Shown here in pieces: positions 32,423-40,700 of a stretch of DNA of 64,000 nucleotides; the stretch's first letter is position 1, and each line of letters opens with the position of its first letter. Origin of the DNA: Nocardiopsis alborubida (lineage in GTDB: Bacteria > Actinomycetota > Actinomycetes > Streptosporangiales > Streptosporangiaceae); assembly GCF_012396365.1 (NCBI RefSeq), contig NZ_JAAXPG010000020.1, positions 1-64,000 of the forward strand, given 5' to 3'. The notes under the pieces are model-generated. The model saw only the letters and a program-made list of their open reading frames with translations. It did not search any database and had not been told where the DNA came from. The position numbers were made by a program, and so were the translations under genes.

Positions 32423-33516
32423 CGGACTCCTTCATGGGACAGGACGGCCTTGGCACAGGTGGGGCAGGCGGGGTCGCGCTCCGCCGCCTGCTGGTCGAGG
32501 GTGAGGTCGTGCGACCACACTCCCACGCGGCGGTTCAGTGAGGCCGGTGTGCCGAACCCGCCTAGGTGGCGCAGCACGTCCAGCGCGGCCAGGGAGGAGG
32601 CCAGCATGTTGACAGGGCCGTTGGAGGGCGCCTGGTAGCGCCCGTTGATCCGCGCGACGAGGGCGGCCAGTTCGGCGTCGTCCTCGGGAGGGCGCGCGGT
32701 CAGCGGTCGGCAGTCCCAGCATCCGGTCGTTCCCGGCACCACCAGCGGACCCCACACCGCGATGTCGTTGACGTAGCAGGCGTTCAGCCACGCTGTTCCC
32801 GACGCGACGCAGTGGGCGTTCACCAGGCCGGTCAGGCCGGGGGAGTCCGCCGAGACCACGAGGAGATCGCACGCGGGCAGGTGCTCCAGGTCCGCCGCGT
32901 CCGCCATGCCGCGAACCACCGGCCGTACCCGGCACGAGGAGTTGCGCCGCCTCAGTTCCCGGGCGAGCACCTCCGCCTTGGGCAGGCCGATGTCGGCTTC
33001 GGCGAACAGGAACTGGCGGGTCAGGTTACTCAGTTCCACGTGGTCGCCGTCCACCAGGACCAGTTCCCCGACCCCGGCCGTGGCCAGGGTGACCGCGACC
33101 AGGCCGCCGATCCCGCCGCATCCGAGCAGCACGACGCTGGCCTCACCCAGACGGCGCTGTACCCGCTCGGCGTCGGCTCCGGAGAGTTCGTAGAACAGTG
33201 CGTGCCTGCTGTAGCGGTCGGCGCGGTCGTAGGCGTGTGCGGGGATCAGGCAGTTGCCGTGTTCGAACAGCAGCATCACCGCCTCGGTCGAGGCGGCGCC
33301 AACACCGCGGGAGCGCAGATAGGCCGAGGCCTCCTCACGGGTGCGTGGTTGACGGAAGTGGTCGGCCAGGAGCAGCAGCGGCTCCCACAGCGCGCGGTCG
33401 TGTACGGGTTGGCGTATCGAACCGAAGCCGAGGAACAGTGTCGCGTCCTGGATCCCGACCCGCACATAGGGGGCGAGTACGCGCAGAGGATCGTGGTGGA
33501 CAGCGTCGGGGGACAT
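32419..33516 (-). CDS. mccB: MccB-like peptide adenylating enzyme (ThiF/E1 family)
   Basis: The 365-residue protein resembles E. coli MccB over its whole length, judged from memory of that protein. Shared blocks are RYSRHALFY (101-109; MccB RYSRNFLHY), LGCGGIG (131-137, nucleotide loop), VDGD (155-158), NLTRQFLF (164-171), RRNS near 190, YVNDIAVWGPL (248-258; MccB YVNDIAVFGPL), and SLNRRVGVWS (326-335; MccB SLNKRIGIWS). Zinc pairs are CWDC (266-269) and CPTC (351-354). MccB adenylates the C-terminal Asn of a heptapeptide twice, giving a peptidyl-AMP with a P-N bond. The ATG is preceded by AAGGCGG; a longer frame exists upstream. The HIT gene overlaps downstream. No MccC-like exporter is visible nearby. 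Confidence 0.85.
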   Translation of the reverse strand: MSPDAVHHDPLRVLAPYVRVGIQDATLFLGFGSIRQPVHDRALWEPLLLLADHFRQPRTREEASAYLRSRGVGAASTEAVMLLFEHGNCLIPAHAYDRADRYSRHALFYELSGADAERVQRRLGEASVVLLGCGGIGGLVAVTLATAGVGELVLVDGDHVELSNLTRQFLFAEADIGLPKAEVLARELRRRNSSCRVRPVVRGMADAADLEHLPACDLLVVSADSPGLTGLVNAHCVASGTAWLNACYVNDIAVWGPLVVPGTTGCWDCRPLTARPPEDDAELAALVARINGRYQAPSNGPVNMLASSLAALDVLRHLGGFGTPASLNRRVGVWSHDLTLDQQAAERDPACPTCAKAVLSHEGVR

Positions 33517-33689
33517 GGCCGGTACCGCCTTGGTATCGGAGGAGAACGGGGACGGCACGAACGTAGGCAGGTAGGGGTACGCGGGTCGCGGGGATTGCGC
33601 GAGATTGCGTTCGCGAGATACGCCAATCCCTGCCCCGGTTGTTCTCCTCCCGGGATACTCGTGGGGCACCCCCTGAACCGAGGAGGACC

Positions 33690-33890
33690 ATGAAACTCCG
33701 CAAGCTCGGCACCACGTCGCAGGACGGTGGCTGCCCCACGTTGTACGAGACGGACACCGGTGACATCGTGGTGCAAGGTGACAAGCTGACCGACCCCGAA
33801 GCCCTGCGGCAGTTGAGCGACGTGCTCGCGGGAGAGGAGTTCGTCGTGGTCCCGCGTGCCCTGCTCACCCGCTTCGCTCCCAAGGACTGA
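33690..33890 (+). CDS. 66-residue small protein of a DUF6879/DUF5753 cassette
   Basis: The protein begins MKLRKLGTTSQDGGCPTLYE and contains a short acidic/hydrophobic core (DIVVQGDKL, EALRQLSDVLAGEEFVVVPR). Small proteins of this kind commonly precede DUF6879 and helix-turn-helix genes in actinomycetes; no function is established. The ribosome site AGGAGGA is near-ideal. The DUF6879 ATG follows one base after its stop, so the three plus-strand genes form an operon. It is divergent from mccB across about 170 bases. A related partial frame begins near the right end of the window. Confidence 0.75.
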   Translation: MKLRKLGTTSQDGGCPTLYETDTGDIVVQGDKLTDPEALRQLSDVLAGEEFVVVPRALLTRFAPKD

Positions 33891-33891
33891 G

Positions 33892-34419
33892 ATGCCGGAG
33901 ATCGTCAGCGGAGAGGACTTCACCGACCTCTTCCGCCGTTACCGACACACCGCCTGGCGTCTGGAGACACGCACGCACTACGGCAAGGCGAACGAGGACC
34001 TGCCGTTCCAGGAATGGCTCTCCGGCAAGGAGCCCAGTCTGGAATGGTTCAGGCCGTGGTTGAGCATGATGCGTGAGGAGCTGGCCACCGGAAAGCGCAT
34101 GGAGCGGGTCCGGCTCATCGACGACCCGCCCTCGGACTACCTTCGCTGGGAGCTGTGGGGCACCCCCTACAATCTCGGCGTCGGCGAGGACATCCGCTAC
34201 CTGAGGCGCACCCATCCGATCGTGGCGGAACTACCCGACCACGACTTCTGGGTGTTCGACAGCCGCATGGTGGCCCGCCTGGAGTTCGATGACGACCGTT
34301 TCCTCGGAGCGAGCCTGACCGATGAACCAGACCAGGTACTGACCGCTCTCCAGGCACGGGACGCGGCCTGGCACCATGCGCTCACCTTCACCGAGTACAT
34401 GGCGTCACGCGCCGCATGA
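33892..34419 (+). CDS. DUF6879 family protein
   Basis: The 175-residue protein matches the DUF6879 pattern: an N-terminal FTDLFRRYRHTAWRLETRTHY, an aromatic-rich middle (LRWELWGTPYNLGVGEDIRYL), the signature DHDFWVFDSRMVARLEF near 118-134, and a C-terminal helix (ALQARDAAWHHA). The family is actinobacterial and normally sits immediately before a DUF5753 helix-turn-helix gene, as here with an ATGA overlap. It may be the partner whose activity the regulator controls, like DUF397 proteins, but no biochemistry is known to me. No membrane segment or signal peptide. Confidence 0.82.
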   Translation: MPEIVSGEDFTDLFRRYRHTAWRLETRTHYGKANEDLPFQEWLSGKEPSLEWFRPWLSMMREELATGKRMERVRLIDDPPSDYLRWELWGTPYNLGVGEDIRYLRRTHPIVAELPDHDFWVFDSRMVARLEFDDDRFLGASLTDEPDQVLTALQARDAAWHHALTFTEYMASRAA

Positions 34420-35279
34420 CCGACTACCAGACAGCCCGGGTCTCCCTCGGTGTTCGCCTACGCGAACTCCGCGAGGAGGCCGGGCTGTCCGGCCGTGAAC
34501 TGGCCTTTCGGGCCGGTTGGCACCCCTCCAAGGTGTCCCGTCTGGAGCACGGCAAGCAAACCGCGAGCACGGACGATCTGCGCCCATGGGCGCTGTTGTG
34601 CGGTCGCCAGGACGCTGCTGGAGGTCTGGTCGCGCAGCTTCGCTCCCTGGAGACCCACTACGCGAGCTGGCGGCGCCAGCTCGCGGCCGGACACGAGGCG
34701 CGTCAGCACTCCTACTTCCCCCTGGACGAGCGGACACGGCGGTTCCGAATCTTCGAGTCGGCCTGTGTCCCGGGTTTCCTGCAAACCGCCGACTACGCAC
34801 GGTTCATGTTCCGCCGGGGTGTGCGTCTGCACGGTGTGCCTGATGACGGGAAGCGGGCGGTGGACGCCAGGATCGAGCGTCAACGCGTACTCGAAGCACC
34901 GGACAAGACGTTCCACCTCCTCATATGGGAACCAGCCCTGAGGTTCCGCCTGGCTCCGGACGCGGTCATGGCCGACCAGCTTGAACGCGTCATCGCCGAA
35001 CTCACGTCGGGAAGGGCCGAGATCGGCGTCATTCCGATGCGGTGCAGCATGGACGTGGTCCCCTCACACGGCTTCTGGATCTTCGACGATGACCGGGTGA
35101 TCGTGGAGACCATCGGCGCGGAACTGTGTCTGACCGATGACGACGCGGTGGAGCCCTACCGGCGCGTGTTCGACCAGCTGTCCAGGTCGGCGGTGCGTGG
35201 CCCCGTTGCCGTCCGCTTGGTGGAGGGCGTCATCGGCGACCTGACCGGCGCTGTCGCTTCCCGTCAGGAGAGGTCCTGA
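34416..35279 (+). CDS. Helix-turn-helix regulator with DUF5753
   Basis: The 287-residue protein has an Xre-like helix-turn-helix (about 8-62: LGVRLRELREEAGLSGRELAFRAG...VSRLEHGKQ) and a DUF5753 domain (FESACVPGFLQTADYARFM near 113-131, IERQRVLEAPDKTFHLLIWE near 152-171, MRCSMDVVPSHGFWIFDDDRV near 209-229). It is the third gene of the small protein/DUF6879 operon, coupled by four bases. It probably binds DNA as a dimer and regulates its own cassette. It is a second, divergent copy of the regulator type seen near 30 kb, here paired with DUF6879 instead of DUF397. Confidence 0.87.
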   Translation: MTDYQTARVSLGVRLRELREEAGLSGRELAFRAGWHPSKVSRLEHGKQTASTDDLRPWALLCGRQDAAGGLVAQLRSLETHYASWRRQLAAGHEARQHSYFPLDERTRRFRIFESACVPGFLQTADYARFMFRRGVRLHGVPDDGKRAVDARIERQRVLEAPDKTFHLLIWEPALRFRLAPDAVMADQLERVIAELTSGRAEIGVIPMRCSMDVVPSHGFWIFDDDRVIVETIGAELCLTDDDAVEPYRRVFDQLSRSAVRGPVAVRLVEGVIGDLTGAVASRQERS

Positions 35280-35314
35280 GCTCGCGGTCCGTACCAAGAA
35301 AAGGAGCCCCGCTC

Positions 35315-35857
35315 ATGAGCGCGATCGAGTACGAGGCCAAGGTCCTGGACATCGACGTCGACCAGGTGGCTCAGCGCATTCTCGACAAGGGCGGTACGGA
35401 TCTGGGAGAAGTGCTCCAGCGCCGCTACGTCTACGACATCGAACCCGGCGATGCCTTCCGCTGGGTGCGCCTGCGCGACACCGGCAACCAGGTGACGCTG
35501 ACGGTCAAGGAGATCGACTCCGACGCCATCGGCGGCACCCGCGAGACCGAGACCGAGGTCGGTGACTTCGCCACCGCCAACGCCCTGCTGGGCAAGCTCG
35601 GCTACACCCCCAAGGCCTACCAGGAGAACCGCCGCCACAGCTTCACCCTGGACGGCGCCCAGCTGGAGATCGACTCCTGGCCGCGAGTCCCCGCCTACCT
35701 GGAGATCGAGGCCGACAGCCGCGCCGAGGTGGTGCGCGTTGCGGCCCTGCTCGGCTACGCCGAAGCGGACCTGACGGGCGAGAACACCACCAAGGTCTAC
35801 GCCCGCTACGGCATCGACCTGGCCACCATCACTGACCTGCGATTCGAGGAGAACTGA
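35315..35857 (+). CDS. CYTH-domain protein (class IV adenylate cyclase-like)
   Basis: The 180-residue protein shows the CYTH signature ExExK at its start (E5, E7, K9 in IEYEAKV), then LQRRYVYD, FRWVRLRDTGNQVTLTVKE, ENRRHSFTLDGAQLEIDSWP, and YLEIEA near 132. The conserved acidic and basic residues line a tunnel that binds triphosphates with metal ions. Members include class IV adenylate cyclases and thiamine triphosphatases; sequence alone does not decide, though the length and the spacing of ExExK from the end fit the CyaB-like group. ATG after AAAAGGAG. It is followed 86 bases later by a NUDIX gene on the same strand, suggesting nucleotide-related function. A decayed copy of its last third lies near 37.3 kb. 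Confidence 0.85.
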   Translation: MSAIEYEAKVLDIDVDQVAQRILDKGGTDLGEVLQRRYVYDIEPGDAFRWVRLRDTGNQVTLTVKEIDSDAIGGTRETETEVGDFATANALLGKLGYTPKAYQENRRHSFTLDGAQLEIDSWPRVPAYLEIEADSRAEVVRVAALLGYAEADLTGENTTKVYARYGIDLATITDLRFEEN

Positions 35858-35943
35858 CACCAGAGCGCCGTGTGCCCGCCGAGCAACAGGCACACGGCGC
35901 GAACCAGTGGCGCGAGGACGACAAACGGAAAAGGGTGCTGCTC

Positions 35944-36411
35944 GTGGCCCGTATGGAGTACTACGACGATCCGGACGCACCCGTTCCCAACAACCTGGTG
36001 GTCGCGGCCAGCGCGGCGGTTGTTGACGGCGAGGGACGGTTGTTGTTGCAACGCCGGGTGGACAACGGCCTGTGGGCGATGCCGGGCGGGGCGATGGAGA
36101 TGACCGAGAGTCTGCCCGAGGCGGCCGTGCGGGAGGTGCGTGAGGAGACCGGCTATGAGGTGGAGGTGACCGGGTTGGTGGGCACCTACACCGATGCCCG
36201 GCACGTGATCGCCTACAGCGATGGAGAGGTACGCCGGCAGTTCAACGTGTGCTTCCGCGCCCGTGTGGTGGGCGGCCGCCTGGCGGTGAGCGACGAGTCG
36301 CACGAGGTCCGCTGGTTCACCCCCGAGGAGGTGTCGGGCTTGGACATGCACCACACCCAGCGACTGCGCGTGGAACACGCATTGGGGAGCGGTGAGCCGT
36401 ATCCCGGGTAA
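35944..36411 (+). CDS. NUDIX hydrolase
   Basis: The 155-residue protein contains a complete Nudix box at residues 49-71 (G49, E55, R63-E64, E67-E68, G70), the Mg-binding site for cleaving nucleoside diphosphates linked to another group. VVAASAAVVDGEGRLLLQRR precedes it and VRWFTPEEVSGLDMH near 122-136 follows, as in the MutT-like group. I chose the GTG giving MARMEYYDD because GGAAAAGGG lies at the right distance; the ATG three codons later is also possible, and the frame extends further upstream to 35872 with weaker support. It probably shares a transcript with the CYTH gene. The substrate is undetermined. Confidence 0.86.
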   Translation: MARMEYYDDPDAPVPNNLVVAASAAVVDGEGRLLLQRRVDNGLWAMPGGAMEMTESLPEAAVREVREETGYEVEVTGLVGTYTDARHVIAYSDGEVRRQFNVCFRARVVGGRLAVSDESHEVRWFTPEEVSGLDMHHTQRLRVEHALGSGEPYPG

Positions 36412-36432
36412 GTGGCCAGGGGTGGAACCGGA

Positions 36433-36495
36433 CGGCCTACACCTTGGCTGCCCTGCGGGGCGCTGGCCCACCACCTGGGCACGGTCCTGCCGTAG
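36433..36495 (+). pseudogene. Remnant of the 3' end of the Pro/Arg-rich protein gene
   Basis: The stretch from GCCTACACC through GGCGCTGGCCCACCACCTGG to CTGCCGTAG matches the last 20 codons and stop of the gene ending at 31585. Nothing resembling the rest of that gene precedes it. The frame is disturbed by small length changes. Confidence 0.6.
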
Positions 36496-36663
36496 CAAGG
36501 GAACGGCCCGCTTGCGTATCTTCCGCCGCCAGGCCGTGCTGGATTGGGAGTCCGGTACGAAACACGACCAGTCCGGCGAGCACACTCGGGGAGTAGCCGC
36601 GGCGTCGGCGAGCGCGTTTGATCGTTTGGCCTCGGGTGGCGGGGTCCACGTTGGCCCTTCCGG

Positions 36664-37170
36664 TCAGAGGGAGTTCACGGTGTCGATGACCTGTCGCCAC
36701 GTGGGCATGCGGTGCTCGTAGGGGGCGTCGGGGTCGTACAGGAGGGTGACCGTCTCCATCCCGCGCAGGGTGTCCAGGGAGCGGGTGAACGCCGGATGGG
36801 AGGCGAGCTGGGGTTTGCAGTGGGGCACCACCACGGTGGGCACCCGGTACCCGGCCATCTCGCACAGCAGGGCGATGGCGAAGTTGTCGGCGAGGCCCTG
36901 GGCGAACTTGTTCACCGAGTTGAAGGTGAGCGGGCACGCCAGCACCACGTCGGCGGGTGGTAGGGCCTTGCCCGTGCCGGGCCTGCGGAACACGGACCGT
37001 ACCGGTTCCTCCGTCAGCTCCTCCAGTCGCGTCTGGTCGTGGAAGCTCAGGCCGGTGGGGGTGGACAACACCGCCACATGCCAGTCCTGGTCTTGGAGAG
37101 CCTTGACGAGTTCGGGGCTTCCTTCGGGCGCAGGGGCGCCGGACACCACCAGGTACAGAGTTCTCGGCAT
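36664..37170 (-). CDS. Flavoprotein of the HFCD (PPC decarboxylase-like) family
   Basis: The 168-residue protein has the flavin-binding HFCD layout: LYLVVSGAPAPEGSPELVKAL at residues 5-25 in the phosphate-loop position, ADVVLACPLTFNSVNKFAQG near 73-92 corresponding to the conserved P-x-T-x-N segment that holds FMN, then LADNFAIALLCE and VPTVVVPHCKP near 110-120. Relatives are phosphopantothenoylcysteine decarboxylases and the EpiD/MrsD enzymes that oxidise peptide C-termini, besides many uncharacterised actinobacterial flavoproteins. Nothing in the neighbourhood makes it a coenzyme A gene. It stands alone on the minus strand between two gene remnants. Confidence 0.8.
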   Translation of the reverse strand: MPRTLYLVVSGAPAPEGSPELVKALQDQDWHVAVLSTPTGLSFHDQTRLEELTEEPVRSVFRRPGTGKALPPADVVLACPLTFNSVNKFAQGLADNFAIALLCEMAGYRVPTVVVPHCKPQLASHPAFTRSLDTLRGMETVTLLYDPDAPYEHRMPTWRQVIDTVNSL

Positions 37171-37229
37171 GGTGCAGAGTCTAGGCAGGCGGAGTGCGAG
37201 CGACGGCGTGCGCGGTCACGGTCATGGCG

Positions 37230-37394
37230 AGTGGTGCGCGTCGCGGCCCTGCTGTGTTACACCGAGACCGTTCTGACGGGAGAGAACCGATCTACGCCCG
37301 CTACGGCATCAACCTGTCCGCCATCACCGATCTGTGCTTCGACGCGACCTGATGCCGGGGTGTCGTGTGCCCGCCGAACAGCGGACACACGCCA
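37230..37394 (+). pseudogene. Remnant of the CYTH 3' end and CYTH/NUDIX junction
   Basis: This stretch matches 35729-35900: GTGGTGCGCGT, GCGGCCCTGCT, TACGCCCGCTACGGCATC, then a TGA and GTGTGCCCGCCGA. It lacks the first two thirds of the CYTH gene and has short deletions (six bases lost before TCTACGCCCG), so it is a dead copy. The match continues past the stop into the NUDIX leader, showing that the junction was copied. Confidence 0.75.
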
Positions 37395-37737
37395 CGGTCG
37401 GGAGGGGTGAGCGCAGGCAAGGGAAAGCGGAGATGCCCGTGGAGCGCCCAGGGCGATAACGGATGTACCCCAACCGGATGGCGCCGCTGTTTATAAATGG
37501 CGTACTCACGTTCGCCGGGGTGGTGTATCTGTCATCCCTTGTGGTGCTTGTTGGGTTCTTCGTCCTTTTGTGTGTTTCGGGTGTGACTGGTGGGGCGAGT
37601 GTTTCTGTGTTTTTTGGGGTTCCGAGTAAGGAGGAAAAGCACATTCTCGGATCAGCATTGCTTTCCTTTGAGGTCCCTTCGATAATCTCCGTTGTATTTT
37701 CATCTCCCCGATAGCCACCTGGCCGGAGGCCCCCTCG
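37395..37737. other. A/T-rich region upstream of the second methyltransferase
   Basis: From about 37480 to 37720 the base composition is unusually T-rich for this window. An 83-codon frame (37463-37714, MYPNRMAPLFINGV...) crosses it with two hydrophobic stretches, but it lacks a ribosome site and I do not call it. The region probably supplies the promoter of the following gene and may mark a junction of acquired DNA. Confidence 0.4.
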
Positions 37738-40700
37738 ATGCCGGTTATCCCCCGCCGACGTCCCTTTTCAGCTGTCCGAAGTGTCGGTGCCCTCTTTCCC
37801 GAGGACATGCTCGTGCGCGTGGGAGAGGGGAGGGATGTTCCGGGCGGTGCCCCGGCCGACTATGGGGTCGTCGGCGCCCGTTCGGTCGCCGACGAGGCCG
37901 AACGGCACTGGGACTACCTTCTCGGTGCCTGGAGAGAACTCCGCCGCCACCTGCCCCGCGCCGGGGAGGGGGAGATCCTCTCCGATCCGTCGGGAGCGGC
38001 CCTCACCCAGTGGGTGGTTCCCCTTCTGAGCGAGCTGGGCTTCGGACGCCTCGGCGCACTGCGGACCGAGGGTGTGCGTGCTGATGACGACGAGGGACGG
38101 CTCTTTCCGGTGGGATACCGGTGGCAGCACGTCCTGATCCACGTCGTCGACTGGGGAAGCCGGTTGGACAGGCCTGAGCGGCGAGGGGTCCCCTCGCCCC
38201 AGTCCGTGCTCCAGGAGGCGCTCAACCGTACACGTGCGCACCAGTGGGGAGTGCTGACCAACGGCCGGACTATCCGGTTGCTGCGGGACTCCAATTCCTT
38301 CTCCACATCGGCGTACGTGGAATTCGATTTCGAAGCCATGTTCGACGGTGAACTATTCAGTGACTTCGTCCTCCTCTACCGCATGCTCCACGCATCGCGT
38401 TTCGAAATCCGGGAGGGAGAACCCCCTTCCTCCTGCTGGATGGAGAAGTGGCGCCTTGAGGCGGCCCAGTCCGGCGTCCGCGCCCTGGACGCCCTCAGGG
38501 ACAACGTCGAAAGGGCCCTGGCCGCCCTGGGCACCGGTTTCCTGCGCCACCCGGCCAACGCCGCCCTGCGCCAGCGCACCGACGCCGCGGCACTGCACCG
38601 TGCCCTGCTCCGCCTGACGTACCGCCTGATGTTCTGGTTCGTCGTCGAGGACCGGGACCTGCTGCATCCGCCCGGCACCGACGAACGGACCCGCGAGCGC
38701 TATACCGCCTACTTCTCCTCCAACCGGTTGCGCCGCCGTGCCCGGAGCAGGGCGGGCACCTCCCACCACGACCAGTACGAGACCCTGCGGACCGTGCTCG
38801 ACGCGCTCGGCGACGAGGAGGGGCGTCCCCAACTCGGCCTTCCCGGCCTCGGAGGACTGTTCACCCCCACTCGGGACGACGCTCCTCTGGAAGGGCTGCA
38901 TCTGGCCAACCGCGCTCTTCTGGAGGCGGTACGTCATCTGGTCCAGGTCTGGGACCCGCGGAGTCGCCGGTGGCGGGTGGTCGACTACGCCTCGCTCTCA
39001 GCGAGGGAACTGGGCAGCGTCTACGAGGCTCTCCTGGAGACCGTGCCCGAGTACGACGCCGCCGAGCAGTCCTTCACCCTCGTCTCCCGAGCGGGGAACG
39101 AACGCAAGAGGACCGGTGCCTACTACACCCCCACCTCCCTGATCGAACGCCTTCTTGACTCCGCCCTCGACCCCGTCCTGGACGACGCGGTCAAGCGGGG
39201 CGAGGCCAACGCGACGGAGTGGGGTGAGATGGACGCCGGCGAGGCCATCGCAGAGGAACTGCTGTCGATCACCGTGTGCGATCCGGCGTGCGGATCCGGG
39301 CACTTCCTGGTGGCCGCAGCCCACCGGATCGCCAAACGGGTGGCCTCGGTTCGTGAGCACACCCCCGAACCCTCCGAGGAGTCCTTCCGCCACGCCATCC
39401 ACCAGGTCGTCGCCCGCTGCCTGTACGGAGTCGACATCAACCCCATGGCGATCGACCTGGCGAAGGTGGCGCTGTGGCTGGAGGGAATGGAGCCCGGCCG
39501 TCCCCTGGACCTGCTCGATCCCCACCTCAAGCACGGCAACGCCCTCCTCGGCGTGACCCCCAGGCAGCTGCGCGGGGGTGTCCCGGATGTGGCGTTCGCC
39601 GCCGTGGAGGGAGACGACCCCAAGGTCGCCACCGCGCTCATGCGCGCCAACGCCCGCGAGCGCGAGGGGCAGGCGACACTCTTCGACACCGGTGACGGCG
39701 CGGTCCGGGTCGCCAACACCGCCTTCGCCGAGGGCCTGCACGAGCTCTACTCGATCCGCACGGGAAGCCTGCGCGACGTGCGCCGTCAGGAGAAGGTGTA
39801 CCAGGTCTGGCGTGAATCACCCGACTACCTCCGTGACGTGCACATCGCCGACACCTGGTGCGCGAACTTCATGTGGGAGGAGACCGCGGACGCCCCGCAC
39901 CCGGTGACGGACGAGGTGTTCCGTGCCATGGACGATCCCCATGGTGCCGCGGCATCCGCGCAGGCGCACGAGGAGGTCGTCCGCCTGCGCGAGCGCTATC
40001 GCTTCTTCCACTGGCACCTGGAGTTCCCCGACGTGTTCCGGGTACCCGTGGACGGCGTCGGTGTGGACCCGGAGACGGGGTGGGACGGCGGTTTCGACGT
40101 CGTACTGTCCAACCCGCCCTGGGACAAGGTCGACTTCGAGGACAAGAAGTACTTCGCGGTGGCGGAGCCGTCCATCGCGCGGATGGCGGGGATGGCACGC
40201 AGGCGCTACATCGCCGAGTGGCGGAAGGAGTTCCCGGAGGCGGGGGAGCGCTACCGGCAGGCGCGGCGTGAGGTGAAGTCCACCTTCCACTTCGCGGCCA
40301 AGTCCGGTTCGTACGAGCAGTGCGCGAAGGGCCTGAGCGTGAAGGGGGTGACGATGCTTCAGACGGACCAGTTGTTCGTCGAGCGCTTCACCGCCATCGC
40401 ACATCGGAAGGGGAGGGTTGGAGCCGTCGTTCCCACGGCGGTCGCCACGGGAGCGGGAGGGCAGCACCTCCTCCGCGACCTGATCGACCGAAAGGCACTG
40501 GCCTCGCTGTACGACTTCGACAACACCAACAGGATCTTCCCCGGAGTCCACGCCAGTTACAAGTTCTGCCTTCTGACACTGGTGGGCAGGCAAGCGGCGG
40601 TGCCCGTGGCCAGGTTCTCCTTCTTGCTGTGCGATGCGGCCGGGATCGACGACGCCCGCAGAGTGTTCGAGCTCAGCCCGGAGGAGATCTCCCTTCTCAA

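Noticed and set aside
33690..33890. The 66-residue small protein as the substrate peptide of the MccB-like enzyme
   Set aside because: It does not end in Asn, it belongs to a common DUF6879/HTH operon that occurs without mccB, and the heptapeptide fits the known chemistry better.
37463..37714. 83-codon frame with hydrophobic stretches before the second methyltransferase
   Set aside because: No ribosome site, no codon bias typical of the window, and it coincides with an A/T-rich likely promoter region.
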